Assembly (NCBI RefSeq): GCF_900166665.1 | Contig: NZ_LT800494.1 | Location: 3,094,422-3,158,421, forward strand | DNA: 64,000 nucleotides | From: Cytobacillus gottheilii | GTDB taxonomy: Bacteria; Bacillota; Bacilli; Bacillales; Cytobacillaceae | Reading direction: 5' to 3' | Position numbers and translations under genes: made by a program | Shown: positions 27,279 to 34,511 of the stretch, one piece after another | Layout of the letters: each line of letters begins with the position of its first letter | Numbering within the stretch: position 1 is the stretch's first letter | The notes under the pieces: generated by a model | What the model saw: only the letters and a program-made list of their open reading frames with translations | Database searches by the model: none | Told to the model about the DNA's origin: nothing

Positions 27279-27737
27279 TTACTGGTTAATCGTTTTGACA
27301 ACGGCCATTTCTTTACCAAAGCGATCTCCGTAATCGATAAACCCCAAGCTCTCGTATAAACCATGTGCCCCTAAATTTTCGGGATGATAGCCTACAACGA
27401 GCTTCTTTGCGTTTGGCAGATTGGACATTTTTGAAATCATTATTGAAGAAGCATCCTTACCAATGCCCTTACCCTGAAATCTATGATCAATCATTATTCT
27501 GTAAATCCAGTAACCATCAAGTTCTTCCGGTTCCGTATTATACATTAAAAAACCTGCAACTTGATCACCATAATATATAACAAACGGTCTTAATGACGGT
27601 TCAAATTTAGACTGCAGAATCGATATTGCATTGTTTTCTATAAATTTCTCTTGATTCTCTGTTATCTGCAATGAACAGCACTCATACCAGTTTTCTGCTG
27701 TTAATTCAGCCAATCTTACTATTTTGTCAATACTCAA
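27279..27737 (-). CDS. GNAT acetyltransferase, BltD/SpeG-like
   Basis: A 152-aa acetyl-CoA-dependent N-acetyltransferase. The CoA loop is DHRFQGKGIGKDAS (near 88-101); the C-terminal HPENLGAHGLYESLGF motif closes the fold. Length and the WYECCSLQITENQEKFI start resemble the spermine/spermidine acetyltransferase BltD (also 152 aa), so polyamines are the likely acceptors. It begins with TTG 27737 seven bases after AAGGGG. The SD can be masked by CCCC in the leader, downstream of an 18-codon ORF, which suggests translational control. Confidence 0.8.
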   Translation of the reverse strand: MSIDKIVRLAELTAENWYECCSLQITENQEKFIENNAISILQSKFEPSLRPFVIYYGDQVAGFLMYNTEPEELDGYWIYRIMIDHRFQGKGIGKDASSIMISKMSNLPNAKKLVVGYHPENLGAHGLYESLGFIDYGDRFGKEMAVVKTINQ

Positions 27738-27774
27738 AATTTATCCCCTTTCTAATATGGGGAACTGCTAATTG

Positions 27775-27831
27775 TTAATTAGACGTTACCCCGTTAGTGC
27801 ATGCTGTATAAGTCATTAATTTATTTTTCAT
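27775..27831 (-). CDS. Candidate 18-aa regulatory leader peptide
   Basis: ATG 27831 follows a perfect AAGGAGG with 8-nt spacing and encodes MKNKLMTYTACTNGVTSN. It ends 37 bases before the TTG of the GNAT gene. The last codons carry GGGG, which can pair with the CCCC (near 27758-27761) that otherwise faces the GNAT SD (AAGGGG). A compound hairpin with CTAATT/AATTAG surrounds the leader stop. This is the arrangement of translational-attenuation leaders, but function is inferred only from pairing. Confidence 0.5.
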   Translation of the reverse strand: MKNKLMTYTACTNGVTSN

Positions 27832-27982
27832 AATGAACGCCTCCTTGAACAATTGCTTTTTTTTTAATACTCCTCTATCCTATCACAGTTCCTTATAAAA
27901 ATTACACAGATTATATGCACTCAAGCTCATTTCAGCATGACAAGATCTGTACAATGTAAAAGGACTTACATTTCGGGAAATG

Positions 27983-28012
27983 AAAAGGCTCAAATCACGA
28001 ATGATCTGAGCC
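27983..28012 (-). terminator. Terminator of tatA
   Basis: AGGCTCAAATCA pairs with TGATCTGAGCCT around a short loop, followed on the minus strand by TTTTC. Confidence 0.8.
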
Positions 28013-28055
28013 TGTATATCTGTGCTTATATTAATTTAAATTCTCTAAACTAAAC

Positions 28056-28253
28056 TTAATCTTTACTTAAAGAATTCTTTGGTTTGTCTTTAGGTTCATC
28101 TTCATCACGCGTTAAATCTCTTGCAGAGTTTTTAAACTCTTTTAGAGTTTGTCCAAAAGCACGGCCAATTTCCGGCAATTTTTTAGGTCCGAAGATAATA
28201 AGTGCTAATACTAATATAAGAATTAAACCTGGTATACCTATATTTGAAAACAT
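28056..28253 (-). CDS. tatA: Twin-arginine translocase pore subunit TatA
   Basis: A 65-aa Tat component: a short N-terminal TM helix ([17 protein letters not shown]), the conserved [14 protein letters not shown] hinge, an amphipathic helix and a charged tail. MFSNIGIPG matches the start of TatAd of B. subtilis, so I use ATG 28253, eight bases after AAAGGAG; ATG 28256 and GTG 28262 are alternatives. No tatC is adjacent, so the translocon partner must be elsewhere. Confidence 0.92.
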   Translation of the reverse strand: MFSNIGIPGLILILVLALIIFGPKKLPEIGRAFGQTLKEFKNSARDLTRDEDEPKDKPKNSLSKD

Positions 28254-28388
28254 CATAACCACTCCTTTACTTGCATCATAGACGAAGATAAATAGAAATT
28301 CAAGTAAACCAGTAATACGCTCAAGTCAATGGCAGACAAACCTGTTGTTCCTTCAGCTACATCCCCAGGTCTCTCTCCCCTAAAAATA

Positions 28389-28419
28389 AAAAAGCAACAT
28401 AGCTTCTGCCATGTTACTT
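28389..28419 (-). terminator. Terminator of the SleB-type hydrolase
   Basis: AGTAACATGGC/GCTATGTTGCT stem with four-base loop and a T-rich tail; its left part overlaps the last codons of the gene. Confidence 0.8.
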
Positions 28420-29019
28420 TGCAAAACGGTGTTTTCCAATTTCACCTGTTACGGTTTGTGATCTTAACCAGTTGCTATCCGTTAAATCCGGATTAAAGAA
28501 ATAAACAGCTTCGTTATTCCCTTGTCCCTCTAGAGCTATTGCCTCATTTACTGCCTTTTTTGCCTCTTTATCAGCTGGTTTATCTATGCTTCCATTGTCG
28601 ACAGGCTGAAACTGTCTCTTTTCATAAATCACTTGTTTAATGCTATCAGGAAAGCGCTCATCTTCTACTCGATTTAAAACTACTTGAGCCACTGCTACCT
28701 TTCCTTTATAGGGTTCACCTTTTGCTTCAGCATGAACGAGTCGGGCAAGCAAGTCTATCTCTTTCTTGGATATTGTATTAGGTATAATTAATTTGTCACC
28801 AGAATGAATAGCTTCAGATGATAAATGATTAACTTCTTTTAATTCCAGCTCTGATACGGAGAATTTCAGTGCCACATCATACAATGTTTCCTGATCCTTA
28901 ACATTATAAATCGTAACAGAGTCCAGCGTTTCAGCATTCGTTCCCTTTAATTCAGCAAATGTATAATGAAATGAGACCATGACTAAAGCGGCAATCAAAC
29001 TTAGAACAAATTTTTTCAT
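28414..29019 (-). CDS. Cell wall hydrolase, SleB/CwlJ type with LysM
   Basis: A 201-aa secreted peptidoglycan hydrolase. A signal peptide (residues 1-22, LSLIAALVMVSFHYTFA) precedes one LysM repeat (VKDQETLYDVALKFSVSELELKEVN, about 40-85) and a hydrolase_2 domain beginning LLARLVHAEAKGEPYKGKVAVAQVVLNR, with E in HAEAKGEP as the catalytic candidate. Size and order resemble B. subtilis YkvT. The start is ATG 29019, five bases after GGAGGAG. The likely role is cortex or vegetative wall turnover. Confidence 0.85.
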   Translation of the reverse strand: MKKFVLSLIAALVMVSFHYTFAELKGTNAETLDSVTIYNVKDQETLYDVALKFSVSELELKEVNHLSSEAIHSGDKLIIPNTISKKEIDLLARLVHAEAKGEPYKGKVAVAQVVLNRVEDERFPDSIKQVIYEKRQFQPVDNGSIDKPADKEAKKAVNEAIALEGQGNNEAVYFFNPDLTDSNWLRSQTVTGEIGKHRFAK

Positions 29020-29188
29020 TCGCTCTCCTCCATTCATGATCGTCTCGATTACAACAGAGAATACTGTAACACATTGTTCATAAATGGAACAAACTCAATC
29101 TTTTCCATGGTTATACTGGTAAATATTGTTCCAGCATTCTTCTTCCTGAAACTAATAAGAGCTTTTTACTAGAAATTTCTTATTTTTT

Positions 29189-29197
29189 TGCTATAAT
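29189..29197 (+). promoter_or_regulatory. Extended -10 promoter upstream of the TPP riboswitch
   Basis: TTGCTATAAT contains TG-n-TATAAT, an extended -10, about 90 bp before the riboswitch. No good -35 box at 16-18 bp was found. Confidence 0.4.
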
Positions 29198-29287
29198 GAA
29201 GACGGTAATATGGAACGTTAACCATTTATTAGATATCACTTTACTATTATGTAGAGGCTGAATCTTTAGAAAAATTTCATATCGTTT

Positions 29288-29374
29288 TATGTAGGGGAAC
29301 CGCTATGCGGTTGAGATTTCATTCTATAATGATAACCCTTTGAACCTGATCTGGTTTATACCAGCGTAGGGAAC
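29288..29374 (+). promoter_or_regulatory. TPP (THI-box) riboswitch
   Basis: The THI element is unmistakable: TAGGGGAACCGC...GCGGTTGAGATT, then AACCCTTTGAACCTGATCTGG and TTATACCAGCGTAGGGAA. It lies 150 bp upstream of thiY with an intrinsic terminator between them, so thiamine pyrophosphate should shut off the transporter operon by premature termination. Confidence 0.96.
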
Positions 29375-29408
29375 ATAATGTAAAGCAATATTATGCTTAT
29401 TTATTATG

Positions 29409-29443
29409 TCCCCTGGCTGCTGCAGTCAGGGGTTTTATGTTTT
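29409..29443 (+). terminator. Riboswitch-controlled terminator
   Basis: CCCCTGGCTG/CAGTCAGGGG hairpin with a T-rich tail directly after the TPP aptamer; the upstream CATAATGT/TTATTATG segments could form the competing structure. Confidence 0.75.
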
Positions 29444-29523
29444 TATGGGATTTGTTCCATACTACTCATACAAACATAACGGAGATCTGAGCAATGATTG
29501 ATCTTTCAAATTAGGAGGAAATT

Positions 29524-30516
29524 ATGAAAAAATGGGTGTTAACTGCAGCGTTATTATTGGTTTTAACGGCTTGCGGAAATAACGAAGACACGGAAAACAA
29601 CAGCAATGAAGCGGAAGAACTTGAAGAAGTGACAGTTGTTCTGGATTGGACACCAAATACAAATCATACTGGACTTTATGCTGCCGTTGAAAATGGCTAT
29701 TTTGAAGAAGCTGGACTTGATGTCGACATTATTTTGCCTGGTGATGCTGGTGCAGATCAATTGATTGCTTCAGGCAAAGCAGATTTTGGAGTCAGTTACC
29801 AGGAAAGCATTACACAAGCAAGAGTTCAAGGTGTACCGCTTGTTTCGATTGCGGCTGTCATTCAGCACAATACATCAGGCTTTGCTTCTCCTGTAGAAAA
29901 AAATATTGAGACGCCTAAAGACTTTACAGGAAAAACATACGGAGGCTTCGGATCTCCAGTTGAAGAGCAAATCCTTGAATCCTTAATGAGATCTGAGAAT
30001 GCCAGTGCCGATGATGTTACGATCTTAAATATTGGCAGTGCAGATTTCTTCACTTCAGTTGAAAGAGATGTTGATTTTTCTTGGATCTTTTACGGCTGGA
30101 CTGGAATTGAAGCAGAATTACGCGGTATAGATTTAAATATGATCTACCCTACCGACTACTCTGAAAATCTGGATTATTATACACCTGTACTTGCCACAAA
30201 TGAAGACATGATCAGCTCTAATCCTGAAATGGTCGAAGCATTTTTAGAGGGAGCTTCAAAAGGGTATGAATATGTAATTGAAAATCCAGCTGAAGCTGCT
30301 GACATTCTAATAGAAGCAGTTCCAGACTTGGATCCTGAGCTGGTTAAGAAGAGTCAGGAATGGCTGGCACCGCGCTATCAGGATGATGCCGATCAATGGG
30401 GAGTCCAAAAACTAGAAGTATGGGAAAACTACGGTAATTGGATGTTTGAAAATGGATTGCTCGATGGAGAGCTTGATGCAGAAAAAGCATTTACAAACGA
30501 ATACTTACCAAACTAG
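29524..30516 (+). CDS. thiY: Thiamine-precursor ABC transporter, substrate-binding lipoprotein
   Basis: A 330-aa NMT1/THI5-like solute-binding lipoprotein. Signal peptide with lipobox LTAC (Cys near residue 17), then VTVVLDWTPNTNHTGLYAAVENGYF, the pyrimidine-binding signature of ThiY. In B. halodurans ThiXYZ imports formylaminopyrimidine, a thiamine salvage product; the same role is likely here. The ATG follows AGGAGGAAATT. It is the first gene of a four-gene operon behind a TPP riboswitch. Confidence 0.92.
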   Translation: MKKWVLTAALLLVLTACGNNEDTENNSNEAEELEEVTVVLDWTPNTNHTGLYAAVENGYFEEAGLDVDIILPGDAGADQLIASGKADFGVSYQESITQARVQGVPLVSIAAVIQHNTSGFASPVEKNIETPKDFTGKTYGGFGSPVEEQILESLMRSENASADDVTILNIGSADFFTSVERDVDFSWIFYGWTGIEAELRGIDLNMIYPTDYSENLDYYTPVLATNEDMISSNPEMVEAFLEGASKGYEYVIENPAEAADILIEAVPDLDPELVKKSQEWLAPRYQDDADQWGVQKLEVWENYGNWMFENGLLDGELDAEKAFTNEYLPN

Positions 30517-30528
30517 GAGGAGAAAATC

Positions 30529-30822
30529 TTGGCTAATTCTTTAGTAAGCATACAAATAATACCAAAAACAAAAAATGGGGAAAATGTCATTCCGTACGTT
30601 GACGAGGCAATTGCCATTATTGATGCTTCTGGCATCAAATATGAGGTACACCCTCTTGAAACCACAATGGAAGGTGACCTAGATCAAATTTTTGCGGTTA
30701 TTAAGAAAATGAACGAAAGAATGATTGAGATCGGCAGCTCGAATGTTATTTCTCAAATCAAAATTTTATTCCAGCCTGATGGCATTACAATGGATACCTT
30801 AACGGAGAAATATAAAGGATGA
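30529..30822 (+). CDS. MTH1187/YkoF-type thiamine-binding protein
   Basis: A 97-aa protein of the DUF77/thiamine-binding family (VSIQIIPKTKNGENVIPYVDEAIAII... with YEVHPLETTMEGDLDQIF). These small ferredoxin-fold proteins bind thiamine or a hydroxymethylpyrimidine precursor, and may hand cargo to or sense it for the transporter. TTG start eight bases after AGGAGG. It lies between the binding-protein and permease genes and overlaps thiX by ATGA, so it is part of the import unit. Confidence 0.85.
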   Translation: MANSLVSIQIIPKTKNGENVIPYVDEAIAIIDASGIKYEVHPLETTMEGDLDQIFAVIKKMNERMIEIGSSNVISQIKILFQPDGITMDTLTEKYKG

Positions 30823-31586
30823 ACACTGCTTTTAAGAAAGGATGGAGACCACTGCTTGTTCTCCTCCTTTTATTCTTATTATGGGAAGGGATTGTCAGAT
30901 TTATTGAAGCACCATCCTGGCTAGTCCCTGCACCAAGCTTAATTTTTCAGGAAGCATATAACGGCTGGTCTCAGTTTGCACCGCACCTGCTTTCTACAAC
31001 CAGTTTATCACTATATGGCTTTGCGATTGGTGCAGCTGTTGGGCTTGCCGCTGCCTTTTTTCTGCACATGCTTCCTTTTGTTAGAGAATCAGTTTATCCG
31101 CTTCTCATTCTTTCGCAAAACGTGCCAGTTATCGTTCTTGCCCCGCTTTTGGTTATCTGGTTTGGATTTGGAATCCTGCCGAAAGTCATTGTTATTACGC
31201 TTGTCTGCTTTTTTCCTATTACGGTTGCTGCACTCGATGGATTTAAACAAACACCCGCAGACTTAAAGCATTATATGAAAATGGCTGGAGCAACTAAACA
31301 GCAGCTTTTTTGGAAGTTAGAGCTTCCTGCTGCATTGCCTGGCATCTTTTCTGGCATTAAAATCTCGGCAACTTATAGTGTTATGGGTGCGGTGATTTCG
31401 GAATGGGTTGGTGCCAGGATGGGAGTCGGTGTTTATATGACATTAGCGTCCTCTTCTTTCCGCTCTGATCGAGTGTTTGTGGCCATCTTCGCCATTATGA
31501 TCCTGAGTCTTTTATTCTTCTTACTCATTAAACTTTTAGAAAAGCTGATGGTTCGCTGGAAATGGAAGGAGGATAAGACAAAATGA
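30819..31586 (+). CDS. thiX: Thiamine-precursor ABC transporter permease
   Basis: A 255-aa inner-membrane permease of the SsuC/TauC/ThiX family with six TM helices. The EAA loop is TPADLKHYMKMAGATKQQLFWKLELPAALPGIFSGI (about 147-182). It overlaps the upstream and downstream genes by four bases each, which keeps subunit synthesis in step. The substrate follows from the riboswitch and ThiY partner. Confidence 0.9.
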   Translation: MNTAFKKGWRPLLVLLLLFLLWEGIVRFIEAPSWLVPAPSLIFQEAYNGWSQFAPHLLSTTSLSLYGFAIGAAVGLAAAFFLHMLPFVRESVYPLLILSQNVPVIVLAPLLVIWFGFGILPKVIVITLVCFFPITVAALDGFKQTPADLKHYMKMAGATKQQLFWKLELPAALPGIFSGIKISATYSVMGAVISEWVGARMGVGVYMTLASSSFRSDRVFVAIFAIMILSLLFFLLIKLLEKLMVRWKWKEDKTK

Positions 31587-32329
31587 CCGTACTATCTTTA
31601 ACAAACCTGTCAAAACGTTTTGGTTCTAACCATGTTCTAGACAAACTGGAATTGCACATTAAAAAAAGTGAATTTGTCTCGATCTTAGGACCTTCCGGCA
31701 GCGGAAAAAGCACGCTTTTTCATATGATTGGCGGATTGCTGACTCCTGATGAAGGAACAATTGCTTTAAATGAAGAAAAGATTAACGGAATAACGGGGAA
31801 AATCAGCTATATGCCACAATCTCCATCACTGCTGCCTTGGAGAAGCATTTTAGATAACACGCTCTTAGGTCAGGAGCTTCAAGGAAAAACAGATGAAAGC
31901 CGTGCAAAGGAAATGCTGAAAGTAGCTGGTCTCGGAGAGTATTTAAACGCATATCCTCATGAGTTATCGGGAGGAATGAAACAAAGAGCAGCTTTTATTC
32001 GCGCACTTTTAAGCCCGCAGGAATTAATGCTTTTAGATGAGCCCTTTTCTGCATTAGACGAGCTGACACGCTCCGATATGCAGCAATGGCTTTTGCAGAT
32101 TTGGGAAGAGCTTAAACCGACCATCCTCTTCGTTACTCATAATATCGAAGAGGCAATCCTGCTATCGGATCGGATTGTTATATTATCTCACCGGCCTGCC
32201 AAAATTAGAGAAGGAGTGACCGTTCCGTTCTCTCGTCCACGGGATGAACAGTTGCCTTTATCTGAAGAGTTTATCCACTTTAGACAAAAGCTGCACAAAT
32301 TAATACAAGAAGAAAACAGACAAACCTAA
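31583..32329 (+). CDS. thiZ: Thiamine-precursor ABC transporter ATPase
   Basis: A 248-aa ABC ATPase of the nitrate/taurine/ThiZ type. Walker A GPSGSGKST (near 37-45), Q-loop MPQSPSLLPW, signature LSGGMKQR and Walker B MLLDEPFSALD are all intact, followed by the switch His in FVTHNIEEA. Last gene of the operon, starting at an ATGA overlap. Confidence 0.92.
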   Translation: MTVLSLTNLSKRFGSNHVLDKLELHIKKSEFVSILGPSGSGKSTLFHMIGGLLTPDEGTIALNEEKINGITGKISYMPQSPSLLPWRSILDNTLLGQELQGKTDESRAKEMLKVAGLGEYLNAYPHELSGGMKQRAAFIRALLSPQELMLLDEPFSALDELTRSDMQQWLLQIWEELKPTILFVTHNIEEAILLSDRIVILSHRPAKIREGVTVPFSRPRDEQLPLSEEFIHFRQKLHKLIQEENRQT

Positions 32330-32436
32330 TAATAATAGGATTTTCCACCCATTACAAAATAAACAATTCTCCCTATTCCTTAATATGGAAAATAATTTTA
32401 ATCTATTAGTAAACCTATTAGATGGGAGGAATATAG

Positions 32437-32661
32437 ATGAAAAAAAGATTACTATGTTTGCTTTTACTTCTATTCGCCTTCACACCAACGATACAAGCAG
32501 AAAATTTAGCAAAGGATGCTTCAGGAGTAGATGATTTTCAGCCTGAAGCAGAAAGAATGTGCTGGTACTGCACAGAATATGAATACTTCGGTGGGAATGG
32601 AGTTCCTTATGGAAAACGCTGTGTGGATGGATATTGGAGTCCAATCTGTCTGGAGTTTTAG
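32437..32661 (+). CDS. Small secreted Cys-rich protein
   Basis: A 74-aa precursor with a signal peptide (KKRLLCLLLLLFAFTPTIQA, likely cut after A21). The mature part has about 53 residues with four cysteines spaced C42-x2-C45-x16-C62-x8-C71, aromatic-rich (WCW-like MCWYCTEYEYF), and an acidic linker. The cysteine spacing suggests two disulfides or a metal ribbon. The ATG is eight bases after GGGAGG and it has its own terminator. I recognise no family. It converges with an ECF sigma operon. Confidence 0.65.
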   Translation: MKKRLLCLLLLLFAFTPTIQAENLAKDASGVDDFQPEAERMCWYCTEYEYFGGNGVPYGKRCVDGYWSPICLEF

Positions 32662-32675
32662 AACATATCATACAT

Positions 32676-32708
32676 AACGCTTAGCATTGATGTGCTAAGC
32701 GTTTTTTT
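32676..32708 (+). terminator. Terminator of the Cys-rich gene
   Basis: AACGCTTAGCA pairs with TGTGCTAAGCGTT and seven T residues follow, 15 bases past the stop codon. Confidence 0.9.
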
Positions 32709-32731
32709 ATGATATGCTTTAATGTGCTAAG

Positions 32732-33328
32732 TTAACTTTGGACAATTAATTCCATCATATTTACAAATTTTCTTGCTTCATGCTCTTCTAGCCTATAAAG
32801 TTGTTCATTCCCCAATGTTTTCATATAATATTGTTCTTTTTCTTCCCAGAGTTTTATTTTTAACTGTTTATTTTCAGGAAAAACAAGCATAATATCAAAT
32901 TTTGCAGCAGTTTCAGGTCGATAGTCTGTCTCTTTTGCATGATTTACCATATCCGTCACAATTATTGAATAGGTTTGATCTTGTATAATGGATTGCCCTA
33001 CTGTATAGGAATACTCAATCGCAGCAAAAGCCGCATCTGACATAGATGGAGAAACAACGATATATTCTATACCTTCAGCTTTTAATGATCCAACTCCATA
33101 CTTATTCTCCATAAAATCATTGGCAAAAATCATAATATAGCTAAACAAAAAACAAGCTGAAATGGCAAATATAACCGTTAAAAAATTTGGGACTATATGG
33201 CGCCTTTTTATCCTCCTGTTTTCAATTGCCTGAAAGACAAGTTGACGGGTTTGCTGTTTTTGCACATTTGACCTATAAACTTTATCTAACTCGTTAAAAG
33301 GCTCATCCATTCGAGAAGACTTCCTCAT
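32732..33328 (-). CDS. Putative membrane anti-sigma factor
   Basis: A 198-aa protein with a basic cytosolic N-terminus (about 45 residues), one TM helix near 48-70 and an extracytoplasmic domain of about 125 residues. It starts inside the end of the ECF sigma gene (26-bp overlap), the usual position of a cognate anti-sigma. No zinc-binding HxxxCxxC is seen, so it would belong to the non-ZAS group, like RsiX or RsiV by topology only. The ATG follows GGGGGAG. Confidence 0.6.
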   Translation of the reverse strand: MRKSSRMDEPFNELDKVYRSNVQKQQTRQLVFQAIENRRIKRRHIVPNFLTVIFAISACFLFSYIMIFANDFMENKYGVGSLKAEGIEYIVVSPSMSDAAFAAIEYSYTVGQSIIQDQTYSIIVTDMVNHAKETDYRPETAAKFDIMLVFPENKQLKIKLWEEKEQYYMKTLGNEQLYRLEEHEARKFVNMMELIVQS

Positions 33329-33842
33329 AACGCTCCCCCTTATTTTCCAGCTCCTTTTTTAAAGAGACTAATGCCCGAGATGTTGTAATCTTTACTTTGT
33401 TTTCACTCCAATCCAAAATGGTCGCTGTGTCTTTAATTGAAAACTCTTTTATTTTCCGAAGAATTAAGACTTCCTGATAGCTAAGCTTCAGCTTTTTTAT
33501 AGCCTTATACAAAACTTCAATTTTTTCTCCTTTTAAGATGATTTCTTGAGGTGTATCATCTAGAGAGCCAAATTGGAAATGTTCAATAGGAATAAATAAA
33601 AAACGACTCTTCTTTCTTAAATAGTCAATGGCAATATGACGCGAAATCTTAACAAGCCAGGTGAATATATGTGATTCTCCATTAAATTGATGCAAATATT
33701 TGTACGCTTTAATAAAAGTTTCCTGTGTAAGATCCTCTGCTGCTCCTTTTTCATGAACGAGAAGAAAGAGGTAGCTATAAATTTTATCACTATACTCATC
33801 ATAAATTTGTTCGAATGCTCTATCAGAAACCGAATTCACCAA
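33303..33842 (-). CDS. ECF RNA polymerase sigma factor
   Basis: A 179-aa sigma-70 family factor with region 2 (YDEYSDKIYSYLFLLVHEKGAAEDLTQETFIKAY) and region 4 (LKLSYQEVLILRKIKEFSIKDTATILDWSENKVKITTSRA). It is closest in layout to SigX/SigM-type ECF factors, without a confident subfamily. TTG 33842 follows GGGGAGG by seven bases (GTG 33839 is an alternative). It forms an operon with the membrane protein downstream and is divergent from the large extracellular protease. Confidence 0.87.
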   Translation of the reverse strand: MVNSVSDRAFEQIYDEYSDKIYSYLFLLVHEKGAAEDLTQETFIKAYKYLHQFNGESHIFTWLVKISRHIAIDYLRKKSRFLFIPIEHFQFGSLDDTPQEIILKGEKIEVLYKAIKKLKLSYQEVLILRKIKEFSIKDTATILDWSENKVKITTSRALVSLKKELENKGERYEEVFSNG

Positions 33843-34511
33843 ATGGAAGCCTCCCCGTTTCTGTAATATTTCCCTTAAAAATAAACGTAATATTATGAAT
33901 ACTCAACAAGATACTATTACATTACCAATGATTGCTATGAAAATCCACCTATTTTTTACATTTGCCAAGGTTATTGTATCTTTTTTCCTGCAATACATCA
34001 GCCACATATTACGTTCGCCTTGTTTTATGGATGTTAGGCTTTAATAGTACAATCGAAGTGTAACTTTTTTATTTTCAATCTAGTTATTATATTTACAGCA
34101 AAAATAACAGGAAAATCTACTTAACTGTTCCTGCTTTCTTAAGGCAAAGGCTGTTTGACCTACCAACTTCTATCCTGTTCCTTCCTTCCCTCCTTAGTAT
34201 TCATTATAGTTAGCACCTTCTACCTTTTTCTCATTTTTACCATATTGTAGAAGCATCCCGGGTGATTTCATGAGTTTTTTAGGCATGAATGTCCATTTAT
34301 TTTCAAAAAGGCTGTTTATTAAGTCCCGTTGCAAACACATACATCTGTTCCCATTTGCTCATTTCACTTTTCCCGTTTTATAATTCGGTATATTCTGACA
34401 ACTTATGCGTTTTTTTTTCGATAAAGTCTTTGTATCGGCAATTGCAGGTACAGGAAAGGGGTGAAATCGGGTTGCTGCCGTAAATATGTATTTACCAGGA
34501 GGGAAAGTAAT
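33843..34511. other. 669-bp divergent intergenic region
   Basis: AT-rich spacer between the ECF sigma operon and the bpr-like gene. I searched for a small ORF and a clear ECF promoter (AAC near -35, CGT near -10) and found neither. The last 20 bases contain AGGAGGG for the protease gene. Confidence 0.4.
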
